DNA of 64,000 bases, from assembly GCF_000213175.1 (NCBI RefSeq), contig NW_009799102.1:1263309-1327308 (forward strand), in the 5' to 3' direction. The notes beneath the pieces are model-generated. The model was not told the origin of the DNA. It did not search any database and saw only the letters and a list, made by a program, of their open reading frames with translations. Made by a program: the position numbers and the translations under genes. How positions within the stretch are numbered: position 1 is the first letter of the stretch; each line of letters starts with the position of its first letter. Of the stretch, positions 31,226-42,124 are shown piece by piece. This DNA is from Neurospora tetrasperma FGSC 2508 (Eukaryota > Ascomycota > Sordariomycetes > Sordariales > Sordariaceae).

Positions 31226-32122
31226 ATGACCATCACCACCTCAGAAGACCGCGTCCCCCGCGGTGACGTCGTCGCCCCCCTGAACTTCTACGAGCCCCCT
31301 TCGGACGGCTCAAGCCCCTTCAACAACATCGACCCGGCCCCTGGCGTTCCCGAGCGTAACTACTCTTACCAAACCCTCCCCGTCACCATCCACGACATCC
31401 GCGGCCTCGAGTCTTCCTTTTCACTCGACAACGACGCCTTCCAGATCGTCCAAGGCCTCCCCCCCTCCGCAGAAGAAGACCTTGCAAAGAACGGCTCCAA
31501 CTTCACATCCGACGCCTCCATCTCCCAACTCTACTACCCCGAAGTCACCCGCCTCCTTCTGGACACCATCCCCGGTTCCAACAAAGTCATCCTCTTCGAC
31601 CACACCATCCGCCGCACCTCCCCTTCTGCGCCCCGCGGCCCCGTACAGCGCGTACACATTGACCAAACCGCCTATTCCGTCGCGCAACGTGTGCGCCGAC
31701 ACGCTTCCTCTCCGGAGGAAGCCGAGCAGTTGCTGCAGGGCCGGTACCGCATCGTCAACGTGTGGCGGCCGCTGAACAAAGGGCCCGTGGAAAGCTACCC
31801 GCTGGCGTTTGCCAGTTCGCAGACGGTAAACGACAAAGATATAGTGCCCGTCGAGCATCGGTATAAGAATGGATATACCGGTCAGACGGCCGGGGTGCTG
31901 CATGATGAAGGGCAAAAGTGGTACTTTTTGAGTGGCATGACGGGCGACGAAAGGATTCTGTTGGAGTGCTTTGATAGTTGGGCAGGCAAAGAGGACCTGG
32001 AGGAGGGGAGCAAGGTGAAGGGGGGAAGGGTGCCGCATACGGCTTTTGAGGATCCGAGACAGAGAGCGGATGCCGAGGGACGGGAAAGCATTGAGGTGAG
32101 GGCCCTGGTTTTTGGACCTTGA
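31226..32122 (+). CDS. CmcJ/AsaB-family oxygenase- or methyltransferase-like protein
   Basis: An intronless frame of 298 residues starts at the ATG after a CACAA leader. The open frame extends upstream only through TTG, so 31226 is the start. Visible family marks are an N-terminal NFYEPPSDGSSPFNNIDPAP, then RNYSYQTLPVTIHDIRGLES, a central HIDQTAYSVAQRVRRHA with the His-x-Asp pair, GRYRIVNVWRPLNKGPVESY, and a C-terminal LHDEGQKWYFLSGMTGDERI. Proteins of this group (CmcJ, AsaB, NvfI-related) are linked to secondary-metabolite tailoring or Fe/2-oxoglutarate-type oxidation. The substrate cannot be told. No backbone enzyme, transporter or regulator of a biosynthetic cluster lies nearby, so this copy appears to stand alone. 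Confidence 0.85.
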   Translation: MTITTSEDRVPRGDVVAPLNFYEPPSDGSSPFNNIDPAPGVPERNYSYQTLPVTIHDIRGLESSFSLDNDAFQIVQGLPPSAEEDLAKNGSNFTSDASISQLYYPEVTRLLLDTIPGSNKVILFDHTIRRTSPSAPRGPVQRVHIDQTAYSVAQRVRRHASSPEEAEQLLQGRYRIVNVWRPLNKGPVESYPLAFASSQTVNDKDIVPVEHRYKNGYTGQTAGVLHDEGQKWYFLSGMTGDERILLECFDSWAGKEDLEEGSKVKGGRVPHTAFEDPRQRADAEGRESIEVRALVFGP

Positions 32123-32884
32123 CTTGATGCATGTTCTTTTATGATGGATACAGGAGGCGGGTTGGAGTATCTTCTGAGTGAATGTGAATAGGCAATAATT
32201 TGATAGAGTTTAATGGCGTTTTGAGGGATCGTTTGCTGGCAAATGTCTGAATTACGGTGTCCGCGAACAATTTTTCTATTTCGTGTTTGCTCCTCCATAG
32301 AGCCAGTAATTTTCACCAAAAGTTAGTCGAATGACTGTGAGTCTTGCTCTGGTTGAATCAGCTAATGAAATTCCAGCAACGCCTTATGTGGTTACCGATA
32401 TTGATTGATTCGAAGGGATAATATAAGCGCAAAGCAAAGGGAAGCCTAGTAGACTCCGAAAAGACGAGCGAGATGTCAAACAGTATGCGGTAGAGCCACG
32501 GTAATCAACGAACCGAATAGGATCTATACGTAATACCTATGGTAATGCTACAACTGCAGGCATGAAAGCGTTCAATGCTCAAGTAGCACTATAATAAAGT
32601 CCAGCCATGTTTCCTTAAACTCCGTAACCCCTTCAATGTATGCGCAACCCTCGATCCAGATCTCAACAAACGCCTCTCCGTCCCTCTTTCCCTTCCTGTG
32701 CGCGATGGAGGCAAAACAGGCACCATCGTAGAGGAGCAAACATTCAATGTAATATGTGAAGCACCTTGTGCCAGACGGCGCTGGACACTCTCTTTCGTCG
32801 TTGCGAACCGCTTATCACCGACCAATGCTCTTAGCTCTCGTCGTCAAAATCCGTTTCTTAATCATGTCTAGGCCGCCGTCCTCT
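32123..32884. other. Convergent intergenic region, AT-rich
   Basis: 3' flanks of the oxygenase-like gene and the Sds3-like gene. No gene is seen. Confidence 0.5.
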
Positions 32885-34668
32885 TCAGCCACCGCGGCCG
32901 CCGCGTCCCTTTCTGCTGCTGGTCCGGCTCATCGCCACGCCGCCGTTGGCGCTAGACTGTCTGCTCATAGAAACACCCCCAAGCGCCTTAGCCGGAGACT
33001 GGTGATGAGACGGAGTACCCGAGCGGCCGCCCTTTGACGGGGTGCCGATACCGAGACCATTGGTTGGCTCAGATCTTTCGGGCTCGACAGGCTCCTTGAT
33101 CGGGGGAAGACCAAGGCGCTGCCTGAGTTCGTTCTCCGACGGCCGCTCGCCCTGGACAAAGGACACAAATCTGCGGTCTTTGACCGGGAGCGACACCGAC
33201 TGAAGAAGCTTCATGCTTCCATGCTCAGTCTGTAGATTGGCGCCCATGCCGTTAAGCTGGTCGTACTGCTTTAGGGCATGCATAACCATCAAGTCCCCGG
33301 TCACGTCGTCATTAGCCAGTGCTGCCGGTGTGTTAAACTCAGACTGCTTTGCATGGCCCTTGACGTATTGTGACGGGAAGGCAGGAGGCTGCTTAGGGTC
33401 CTGACTACTAGTCAAACGCTCAAGGTTACCGGGGAAGTCGAAGTTAGCGAGCATCTCCAAGCCCATGAGTTTGTCGTCAAAGTTGGGATTGTTAGCCCCA
33501 CTTTTGTTGCTGCGAGTAGCGTGCGAAACGTTCCTCTCCATCATCGGCGCCGACGGAGCCGACTCCGAGTCGAGGTCATCAGGGTCGCCGCTACCGGAAA
33601 CACTACCCTCGGGGGACGAGATTGGGCGCCCATAGTCGTCAAACCGTGGCTTATGGGTGAGAATGTATTTGTGCGCCGCCAAAGCCGACTGGTTGTAGGT
33701 CATTGACAATTCCTTATCCGTGAACAGCTTGTCAATGCTGTAGATGGGGCCGGTGGTCTTGCGTTGGACCAGACGGTCTGTCTGCCATAGGGGTGTAGTG
33801 CTGTTGGGATCGAGTGCGCGGCGCTGTGGCGCTGGAGAACCGTCGTCATCATTCATGTTGCGCTTTCTTTTCTTGCTGTCCATGCCGTTCATCTCCTCCA
33901 TTTCTCTCCGCAGACGGGTGGCCCGCTTGCCGTGTGTGCCTCCGGGGCTGGCTGGGTTTGTGATGCTGAATTGGTTGGGGTGTAAGAGGAGTGCGGACGC
34001 ATCGGCAATCTCGAGGGCCTCCTTCTCCTTGTTGAGCCGGTATTTTTTCGAAGTGATAATGTTGATCAATCGGTCGCGGAGGGTCGAGGCAAGCGCCTTG
34101 TGTTCTCTGTTCGCAAGCTCCGTCTTATAGGCATGCGTGTTGAGGTATTCGGCGATCTTCTTCTCGTAGTCAAACTGCGAAACCAAGAGTCAGCATTGGC
34201 ACTTGGACTGACGGAGAGTTGAACGGTTATGATTGGGAGACGTACTTTGAATTTGGTGAGAGCATAATCGCGTTGCTCTGCAAGATCCTGTACGTTCTCC
34301 ATCCACTTGGCAAACTTGGGGCCAGCCATGTCAAGGAGGGATCGTGGACCACCGTCGGAGTCGGCGCCATTGAGCTGGTTGAGTCGTCTCTGATCCTCTT
34401 CGAAGCTGTCCAAAGGTCGGTCGACATAGGGGTCGACTCGCATGACCAGACTGGTGTCAATCTGAATCTTCTGTAGTTGTTCGCGAAAGGCCTGGTCTCT
34501 GTCCTTGCTCCATTTGTCGGAAAGGGTTGCAATGCGTTCGGCAAGCATTTGGCGACGCTTGTCTCTCTTGGACTGTGACTGTGACTGCCCGGGAGGAGGG
34601 GAAGCGTTGGAGCGGCGATCAGGCCGCCCGGAAGGCGCGTCGGCCATGGTAACGTCGGTAGAAGCCAT
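32885..34668 (-). CDS. Sds3/Dep1-like chromatin protein (probable Rpd3 complex subunit)
   Basis: Exons 34246-34668 and 32885-34174 join in phase 0 to 1713 nt, or 570 residues. The first Met is MASTDVTMADAPSG; a longer upstream frame has only TTG. The region of about residues 38-220 is mostly helical and coiled (KRDKRRQMLAERIATLSDKW, REQLQKIQIDTSLVMRVDPY, FDYEKKIAEYLNTHAYKTEL, LRDRLINIITSKKYRLNKEK). It resembles the Sds3-like region of histone-deacetylase complex subunits. SLVMRVDPYVDRPLD and the ITSKKYRL block are the best clues. The rest is disordered, with basic KKRKR and RGGRGG segments, the latter at the C-terminus. The gene call is firm. The Sds3/Dep1 assignment is moderate, since other helical nuclear proteins could look similar. 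LSM1 starts 1.1 kb away on the other strand. Confidence 0.75.
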
Positions 34669-35791
34669 GGCGAAGGGGGTCCTCGTAAATATGTTTCTTG
34701 GTTGCCTGTTTTTTATTGTATCCGGACCAAGTAAGACCAGGCGAGGCAAACCTCAAGGCGAGGCTGGTGGGCGGAAGAAAGAGTGCCCCAGTGCAGAGAT
34801 TTGAGGCTAGAAGACGACTGGAGTAAGTCAAAGTCGACTGGACGACGGGAAGAGAGCTGCCCTCGTCCGCCGATGGACGGGCGCGCAGAATGGTTACAGC
34901 GCAAGGACGAGAGAAAAGGAACGGCTTCTGGTGGTCGAACCGGATTTGGACATAGTCCTCGTGGGATCTTTGTGTGTATAACTGTCGACAGCGAGGGTAC
35001 GTATGGTGCAGGTGAAGAAATATGGAGAGGCAGGATGGATTGGGGTTGACAGCAGGTTGAGCCGAAGTAGAAGGCCGGGAGAATGCAGTGCGGCACTACA
35101 GGCAAACCAGCACAGGTCACCTCAGTGCAGGTCCCGTCGGCTCATTGTCCGGCCACCGGCTTCTCAGTGCACACTGCAAGGGTTGAATAATGTAGGTTAG
35201 GTCGCTGCACAGCGCTTGGTTTCACCTTGCCCTGGCAGTGTTTACACTACAGCCCGGTGATCAAGCTCCACCGCACAGGCGCTGTAAGAGCAATCTGCCG
35301 CAGGAAGCAGCGATAGGTACCCTAGGTTTGTATGAGCCGAGCTGATGCTGAAGCTGAAGTTCGCTCCATCTTGTGGCTCAACCTGCGATGTGGCTGAACT
35401 TGTAGGTACATACACGCAAACTGCCTGCCGGCGGGAAGTTGAAATAATCCACTAAAGGCTTATGGCAGGAGTCGTATAAGTTGGTGAGTACTGTAGAGAG
35501 GTAAAAAGATCTGTGCGACTCGCGCTGTCCCTCAAGGAACATTTCTCGTAGTCGTCGGTGCCTCTCACCGTGGAAAGTGGGGTGAACTGCACAAACAGCG
35601 GAGCAAGCCCAGGGCAGCCGAGGGCGGCAGCTATGTACCTAGTATGTGGTGCGGGCAGGCAACGTCAGGGCGGGCAGTTGTCCCATCGCATCATTGCATC
35701 CCGCTTCCCATTCAACAACCTTGAAGATACCCTCCGAAACTAGTTTACAGATGGACTGGAAGACATAGACCACTATCATCAGTACACAACC
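34669..35791. promoter_or_regulatory. Bidirectional 5' region, Sds3-like gene / LSM1
   Basis: 1.1 kb lie between divergent start codons and must contain both promoters. No open frame with coding character is seen and no TATA box stands out. Confidence 0.45.
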
Positions 35792-36559
35792 ATGGAACAC
35801 CTCTCGATAAACGATCAACCCCCACCGCCGCCCTTCCCTCAGGGTCCCGGCCAGCCAGGACCTGGCATGCCTCCGCCGGGACTCCTAGGAGGCGGCCGTC
35901 CTCCCCAGCCCCAGCAGTTGCCCGCGCAAATGTTCACCACAGCTGCCCAACTCCTCGACCTCACCGATAGTAAGAAGCAACAGTGTGGACATATCTTTGG
36001 ACGGGAGGAACTAGGCTGACACAAGCGCGGCGCGGTATCAACAGAGAAGCTAATGGTAGCATTGCGCGACGGACGAAAGCTCACGGGCATCCTCCGCAGT
36101 TGGGATCAGTTTGGTATGCCTCCATGAACCTACCTCTCTCTCACAACACATGACCACCTACACACGCACGCACGAACGAGCACGAGCATGAAGAGGTTAC
36201 TGTGTTAACGCGAATCCACTTTTTCCCCACCATTACTAGCCAACCTAGTACTACAACAAACAAAGGAGAGGATATTCGTGCCTCCAGGCACGCAGTCACC
36301 CGCCCAGACCAGGGGGCTCTACGCCGACGTGGACCGGGGCCTCTTCGTTGTTCGCGGCGAGAACGTTCTCCTTATGGGCGAGATCGACCTTGACCGCGAC
36401 GACGACCCGCCCCCGGGCTACGACCCTGCCGACCTCGAACTGGTGCAGACACTAGCCAAGCAGAAAAAGGCCGAGGAGAAGGCCAAGGAGAAGCGCAAGG
36501 TCAAGAAGCTTTCCACCATTGGCTTCGAAGGGGAGAACGTAGGCGAGGCGCTTCTGTGA
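35792..36559 (+). CDS. lsm1: U6 snRNA-associated Sm-like protein LSM1
   Basis: LSM1 is the subunit that defines the cytoplasmic Lsm1-7 ring, which binds oligoadenylated mRNA 3' ends and promotes decapping with Pat1. Exons 35792-35969, 36045-36113 and 36240-36559 join in frame to 567 nt, or 188 residues. After a Pro/Gly/Gln-rich N-terminal leader of about 45 residues, the Sm1 motif reads KKLMVALRDGRKLTGILRSW DQF, then ANLVLQQTKERIF, and Sm2 reads GLFVVRGENVLLMGEID. The C-terminus is a Lys/Glu-rich helix (LAKQKKAEEKAKEKRKVKK), typical of Lsm1 C-terminal extensions. The Pro-rich leader is longer than in yeast. Introns split the Sm1 motif on both sides, and each has standard borders. Confidence 0.96.
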
Positions 36560-37119
36560 ACGATATATGAATCACGATACCCTCAAGTTTTACAAATGGG
36601 ACGGAAAGAAAGAGACGGGAGGAGAGACGACCAAAACTTTAACTTGTTATGATTCATACCTACATACCCCTGAAGTGGAAAGGGAGTGTCGAAGGAGGGA
36701 ATGGCATGAGCGATTGGAAGCAGAATATTGTGAAATGCTATCCGCTCAGCTGCGACTTCATACGAATGGAAGACAGCATAAAGCCTTACACCAAGGTCGG
36801 CCCAAGAAGACACCAAGTGTATTTTACCGTTATCACAGTAGCAATTGAATGGGTTGCCTCGAATTGGACCTGGCCACTACTGACTATGATCATATTTGGG
36901 GTAGGATAGCCCACGAGAGATATCTACGACTAACATTTTTTTTTCCCAGGACTACTCACATGGCCGGCACAAAGCCACCTACTTCAACACTCTCCCATTC
37001 ACCCGCCGTCATTGGCGACCACGCAGAGTTTGGGGAAATAAGGCGTCGGCACTCGTGACCAGCCTACCGAATACCTAGTAACATCAAACCGAAAGATGAT
37101 ATGCAGCAAATACTCAACC
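36560..37119. other. Intergenic, LSM1 3' flank
   Basis: AT-rich sequence between the LSM1 stop and the glycosidase relic. No gene is seen. Confidence 0.5.
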
Positions 37120-37812
37120 GCCTACTACGGGTGTTGCGCTCCACATGCCCACAAAGGGAGCGTCGAGCTCGTTTCGGTCGGAATAGGAAAACTTGGAGAA
37201 GAGACCAGCCCCCCGCCGTCGTCGTCGCCGTCGGAACAAACTAGCAGCTTATAATCGACCTCTATCGAGACGGTGTCACGAGTCTGGATCGGCTGCTATA
37301 CTTACATAAACGGGAAACTCCTTGTGGACAAAGAGCGAGCTTAGCATTTCCTGACCTGATATCGAGTATCTGCGTCTTCTTCTCCAGGTCTGCATCTATG
37401 ACGTTCTCATTCTTCTCGTCGGGAAAGGGGAATCCGATATACCTTGGGTTGATCCGCTGAGGGTTCGGTACAGGCCGCTGGAAGATGTCGTTCTGGGCTG
37501 CGTTGAGCTGGTTGTAGGCCACCACTGTAAATTTGTGAAGTCGTCAATGGATGTCTGGTCGGGCGTACTGGGTAGGCTGAAGTTGTGCCAGCCCCATGTC
37601 GAGAGAGGCACGTAAGGCTCGAGGATCTACAGGCCGGTGATGTCGGCGCCGAAGGCAAAGTTACCGTTTCCTAGTGTACTTGTACGTATTGGTGTGGATT
37701 CTGAGCTGGAGGTCTGTTGAGGGTTGTAGGCTTGGTCTACTGTTTGTCTTTCGTGGGCGGGTATTTTGCCCTCAACTGAGCAGGAGAGGACAATGAGGGT
37801 AAGATGCCACAT
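37120..37812 (-). pseudogene. 5' remnant of a secreted six-hairpin-glycosidase-like gene
   Basis: From the ATG at 37812 the frame reads a signal-peptide-like MWHLTLIVLSCSV, then STLGNGNFAFGADITGL followed by TAG. The same frame continues past the stop with EPYVPLSTWGWHNFSLPSTP. The homologous reading then moves to another frame (YNQLNAAQNDIF, NPQRINPRYIGFPFPD, DLEKKTQILDIRSG) and again later (SYSDRNELDAPFVGMW near 37150). This matches the beginning of secreted fungal six-hairpin glycosidase-like proteins, which are usually several times longer; the identification is from memory of such N-termini. At least one stop, two frame changes and loss of the whole catalytic part show that it is dead. 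The stop could be a CAG to TAG change, the kind made by repeat-induced point mutation or plain drift. Confidence 0.65.
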
Positions 37813-39235
37813 TGTTGGGTGCAGTTCACTTGGGCTATCTCATGGTCCTAGTCCTAGGCAAACATTCATGGTCTACTTTCGTTTTGGCAATCACTTCTCC
37901 TCATCCATCCGGGCACTAACCTTAGGGCAACTCATGGATCGTCGACATAGTGAAGCCATTATTGGCTTGTCCACCTGGTAGTTTGGGAAAAGTGAGGGGG
38001 TCACTGTCCCAAAAAAAGGTAAAAAGGGACACTTAGAAGTCATTTAGCCATTATCCATCGTCTCCGGCCCCTGTTATCACCAAAGTCGTTGATTGCGGGG
38101 TGCATTGACGTCGTTGTGGACGAAGAAGCTCGGTGAAAGATGTCTCTCGAGAGGGGTGATCTTCCACCATCCATCCGGTGCAACGTCTGGTTTCGATCCT
38201 GAACGATGGACCACCCAACGACAACTGTACGGATAGTCCCGCACAAAGGAAGCCTCGGAGATGAACAGCCCCATGGGTAAGAGGAGTTGTTTGCCATGTG
38301 CGTGGCTGCTCTAGCGAGATCGGGAGTGCCGTCCACCCGCGATTCGAAACATCCCATGCTCCACCGGATGGAGGCTGTGTGGAGATGTGTTTATGGAGAG
38401 AATCCATATCCAGACGGATCCTTTCAGCCGGTCTCATCGTCAAAAACCGGCAACTGAACTAAAACAGGTATGGCAGTTTTCCGAAGCTCAAGGCATGCAA
38501 CGATCCTTGCGATGATCAAAGGTAACAATTCGCCGCGACTGTAGTAAGAGTCAGTATCTGCCTATTTTTTTTCTTGGTGTATGTCTTGGGCACATGTAAG
38601 GATGTTGCTCTGGAAAGAAGCTTTGATACCTCGCTTTTTGTCAATAAAAGTGACCTTATATCGAAGCGGCTGCTCTCGAGGTTGGAATAGGCGGTCGAGA
38701 CCAGTGAATGGAGTTGCGCATTGGAATGACCCCACTACCGACGAACCTTATGCGGGGACATGGCAGGCGCTAAGAGCTTCCCGGCTGCCCCTGCCCAGCC
38801 GCTGTGCCATCAAAGAGCCCACTCATGATTCGCTGCGGCCAGCGCGAACCTGGCTGTCGTTGTCAGGTCTGTTTGGCGCATCCATCCGTCAAGGTAAACA
38901 ATTAAAACATGCCCCGTTTCTTCCTCTCCCTTTAAATGTCCTCAACAAACACACTACCTCTGCTTCTACCCTTATACCAACACTCGGCTGGTTAAAATTT
39001 CAAGTTAGCGACATCTGGTCTTGATCTTCCAGCATCCGGTATCTGGCGCATTTGCTTGTATCGGTACGTGTTCGCCCTCCCACGGTCATGCGACAAGGAC
39101 CATTCCTGTTGCCCAGCCCAATGTCACCCGCCAACAAATGACATACCAGCTGCGCCCGCCGCTAACTTGTGCAACCACTTGTCGCAGCTCACCAAACATC
39201 CTTCCGAACATATCCAACATTTCTTGGTTGTCGCC
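37813..39235. other. Intergenic, upstream of MOB1
   Basis: 1.4 kb without a gene I can support. Overlapping short minus-strand frames at 38040-38437 are open in three frames at once, so they are not credible. The MOB1 promoter should lie at the right end. Confidence 0.45.
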
Positions 39236-40241
39236 ATGAGCTCCTTTCTTACGACCGTGTACGTTGAACCCTCCCCCTTTTTCCGCCCTTGACGGGCCCA
39301 TCGCGAATAGTTGGCGATGCGATGACGTAATTGGCAACGAAGCGAGGACAAGCTCGCTCGCCGTCGCATCCATCTCCTTTCCAGGAGGTGCAACACACCG
39401 CATAACTGGAAGGTCTTTCGACCTCCTCAGTAAAGCCATGAATTTATCTTGTGTGGGATAGCTGTTAACATGATTTGCCGCTAGAAATCAGCGGACGCGC
39501 AACCAGTTCCGACCTCGGGCGAGCGGCAAGGGCGGTGCGACCAGCTACCAGCTGCGACAATATGCCGAAGCAACACTTGGCGGAGGAAGTTTGCGCAAGG
39601 TGGTGAAGCTGCCTGAGGGTGAAGACGAGAACGAATGGTTGGCTGTGAACAGTGAGCATCAACCCCGCCGACCCAGCTTGTTTCACTCCAGGGGCATTCG
39701 CTGACCCGCTATGCTAGTGGTGGACTTCTACAACCAAATCAACCTTCTTTATGGCGCCATTACCGAGTTCTGCTCTCCCCAGACTTGCCCCGAGATGAAG
39801 GCGACCGACGAGTACGTTTCCATCACAAAATCATACACCAAGACCAACACGCTGACAGAGTCTAGGTTCGAGTACTTGTGGCAGGACACGGAGAACTACA
39901 AGCGACCGACCAAGATGCCTGCGCCCGCTTACATTGAACAGCTCATGAGCTGGGTCCAGGGCAACATCGACAACGAGGCCGTCCTACCAAGTAGGATTGG
40001 AGTTCCGTTCCCCAAGTCCTTCCCGGCGCTGGTCCGTCAGATCTTCAAGCGCATGTACCGCGTTTACGCTCATATTTACTGCCACCACTACCCCGTTATT
40101 CGCGAACTGGGCCTGGAGCCGCATCTCAACACCAGCTTCAAGCAATATGTGCTATTTATCGATGAGCACAACCTGGCAACCGGCAAGGATTTCTGGGGAC
40201 CGCTAGGCGACTTGGTCGACAGCATGTTACGCAGCGACTAG
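39236..40241 (+). CDS. mob-1: MOB1, coactivator of NDR/LATS-type kinases
   Basis: MOB1 binds and activates the Dbf2-type kinase of the septation initiation / mitotic exit network at spindle poles and septa. Exons 39236-39258, 39485-39651, 39718-39811 and 39866-40241 join in frame to 660 nt, or 219 residues, the standard length. The 23-nt first exon yields [20 protein letters not shown], the expected N-terminus. The four zinc ligands are in place: Cys82 and Cys87 in [10 protein letters not shown], and His164 and His169 in [10 protein letters not shown]. The kinase-binding surface [14 protein letters not shown] and the C-terminal [16 protein letters not shown] are also intact. The first intron is long for the window (226 nt). 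No functional link to neighbours is evident. Confidence 0.97.
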
Positions 40242-40905
40242 ACGACAGCATCTTGTATGGCTTTGGCATTGGCGCATGGTTATTTGACAGGGCTAAGCAC
40301 GTAGGCGTTAGGTTGGGTGCGGGTTGGTTCCATTACAGGCATTCGTTTTCGTTTGGTATGGTGGGCTGGCAACGGGCGCTGATAGAAGGGATTAAGGGAC
40401 CACGGAATTCAGGGAGGGACGCGCATGCTTTTGATGGCGCGTAAAGGGCACCGGGATCTCTTTGGTTTTTTTTTTTTTTTTTTTTTTTTTCCGGTGTAGA
40501 GAGGGACAGAGAGGCCTGGAGCTTCTCGTGGAAATAGACGCTTTTTGACACCACAACGAAATGCTGCAGCTTCCACTTCACATGGAACTTCATGTCAATG
40601 GCAAGGATGCATGCCGTGCCGATGCTCGGACGGGATGGCACCGATAACGTTATCGGGATGTTGCTTGCCTGCCCCACTGCACTTGGCACGGGCAGTTCCG
40701 GAGAAGAAGCTCTGGGCAGTTGGCAGGCTGAAAAGTCTTGGCAGAGGTACCATTACGGCGCAGCTCCAGGATTTGCAGCCTGAGGCAGACACGGTTTTGC
40801 CGAGCGGCTCCAAACCCACCCGTTACCTTGACAAAACTGAACCGGAGCTTGAATTCACGACATCGCGGTCCCCCGTCCACCCGTAGCATATCCCACACGC
40901 CCATC
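40242..40905. other. Intergenic, MOB1 3' flank and ATP5 promoter
   Basis: Contains a run of 25 T at 40466-40490. No gene is seen. The ATP synthase gene starts at the right end without a clear TATA box. Confidence 0.5.
40466..40490. repeat. Poly-T tract
   Basis: 25 consecutive T in the MOB1 to ATP5 spacer. It could be a length-variable site or a nucleosome-poor promoter element. Confidence 0.9.
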
Positions 40906-42124
40906 ATGTTGTCGCGACAGGCCCTGCTCCGCCCCGCGCGGGTCCTCAACACCCAGGTCCGCACCTATGCTGCTGCCGCCGCCGCCTCCAGCAAGGTCAA
41001 GCCTCCCGTGACTCTCTTCGGTCTCGACGGCACCTATGCCACTGCTCTGGTACGCCCTCGCGCCCCGGACCCCGACGCCACAAGCAATTGAAGCACCCTC
41101 GAGCTCCCGTGTTCGTAGGGTTATGTCGGTTGGAGCTCTCCCACATCAACCGAACCGACGACCGAACGCAATGGACCGATAGACAGAATATCAGAGAGCT
41201 AACATAGTTCCTTGCGTCATTTACACATGATATAGTACACGGCCGCCGTCAAGACCAACGCCCTCGAGCCTACCGCCAAGTCCATCAGCAGCCTCGGCAA
41301 CCTCCTTGCTAAGGACCCTAAGCTCGCCAGCATCCTCGAGACCCCCACCCTCTCCCCCGCCGACAAGAGCGCCATCGTTGCCGAGCTCCAGAAGAGCGTC
41401 GGTGTTTCCAACGAGACCGTCAAGAACTTCCTTGCCACCCTCGCCGAGAACAACCGCCTCGGTCTCCTCCCCAGTGTCGTCGCCAAGTTCAGCGAGCTCA
41501 TGAGCGCCGCCCGCGGTGAGGTTGAGATGGTCGTTACCAGCGCTCAGGTACGCTCGCTTTGTTCCGTTACGTTGTTTGATGGTGGGCAAAAGAAGAATCA
41601 GAATGAGGAGGGAAACTACGAGGGCGATGGCGGAAGGAAAGCCGAGCTTATGGGAGGAATCACGGCCAGGAAGAGGAGGACGACAATGAAAATGGGCTTG
41701 GACATTGGCGGAAGCTCTGGCTGGAATTGGGATCCTGGGTGAACCGAAACACAAGGAGATGGGAAACAGAAGCGCTAACGAAATGCTGAACCACCACCAT
41801 ATAGCCCCTCGACAACAAGACCCTCAACCGCCTCGAGTCCGCTGTTGCCAAGTCCCCCTACGTCGGCTCTGGCAAGAAGCTCAAGGTCACCAACAAGGTG
41901 CGTTTATCTCACACCATCCCAACCCGGCAAAACTGGAGCTATACCCGACCCGGCTGCTTGGTGAAATTAGGCAAAACAACTACTTACCTTCTCTTTTCAA
42001 ATCTGAACAGGTCAACGCCGACATCATCGGTGGTCTCGTTGTTGAGATCGGTGAGCGCACCATCGACCTTTCCGTCTCCTCCAAGATCGCCAAGATGAAC
42101 AAGCTCCTTAGCGAGGCCCTGTAA
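40906..42124 (+). CDS. atp5: Mitochondrial ATP synthase OSCP subunit (ATP5)
   Basis: The oligomycin-sensitivity-conferring protein joins the F1 head to the peripheral stalk of mitochondrial ATP synthase. Exons 40906-41049, 41236-41547, 41805-41897 and 42011-42124 join in phase to 663 nt, or 220 residues, the usual size. The N-terminal MLSRQALLRPARVLNTQVRT is an Arg-rich matrix presequence. The mature part shows VTLFGLDGTYATAL and TAAVKTNALEPTAKSI. The OSCP signature lies in the C-terminal half: EVEMVVTSAQPLDNKTLNRL, then VNADIIGGLVVEIGERTIDL and ending KMNKLLSEAL. All introns have phase 0 and GT-AG borders. There is no acid in the first 40 residues, which supports the start. Confidence 0.97.

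Noticed and set aside
38040-38437. Overlapping minus-strand frames that could be an exon
   Set aside because: All three frames are open over the same stretch, none has a recognisable motif, and no start or splice context supports one of them.
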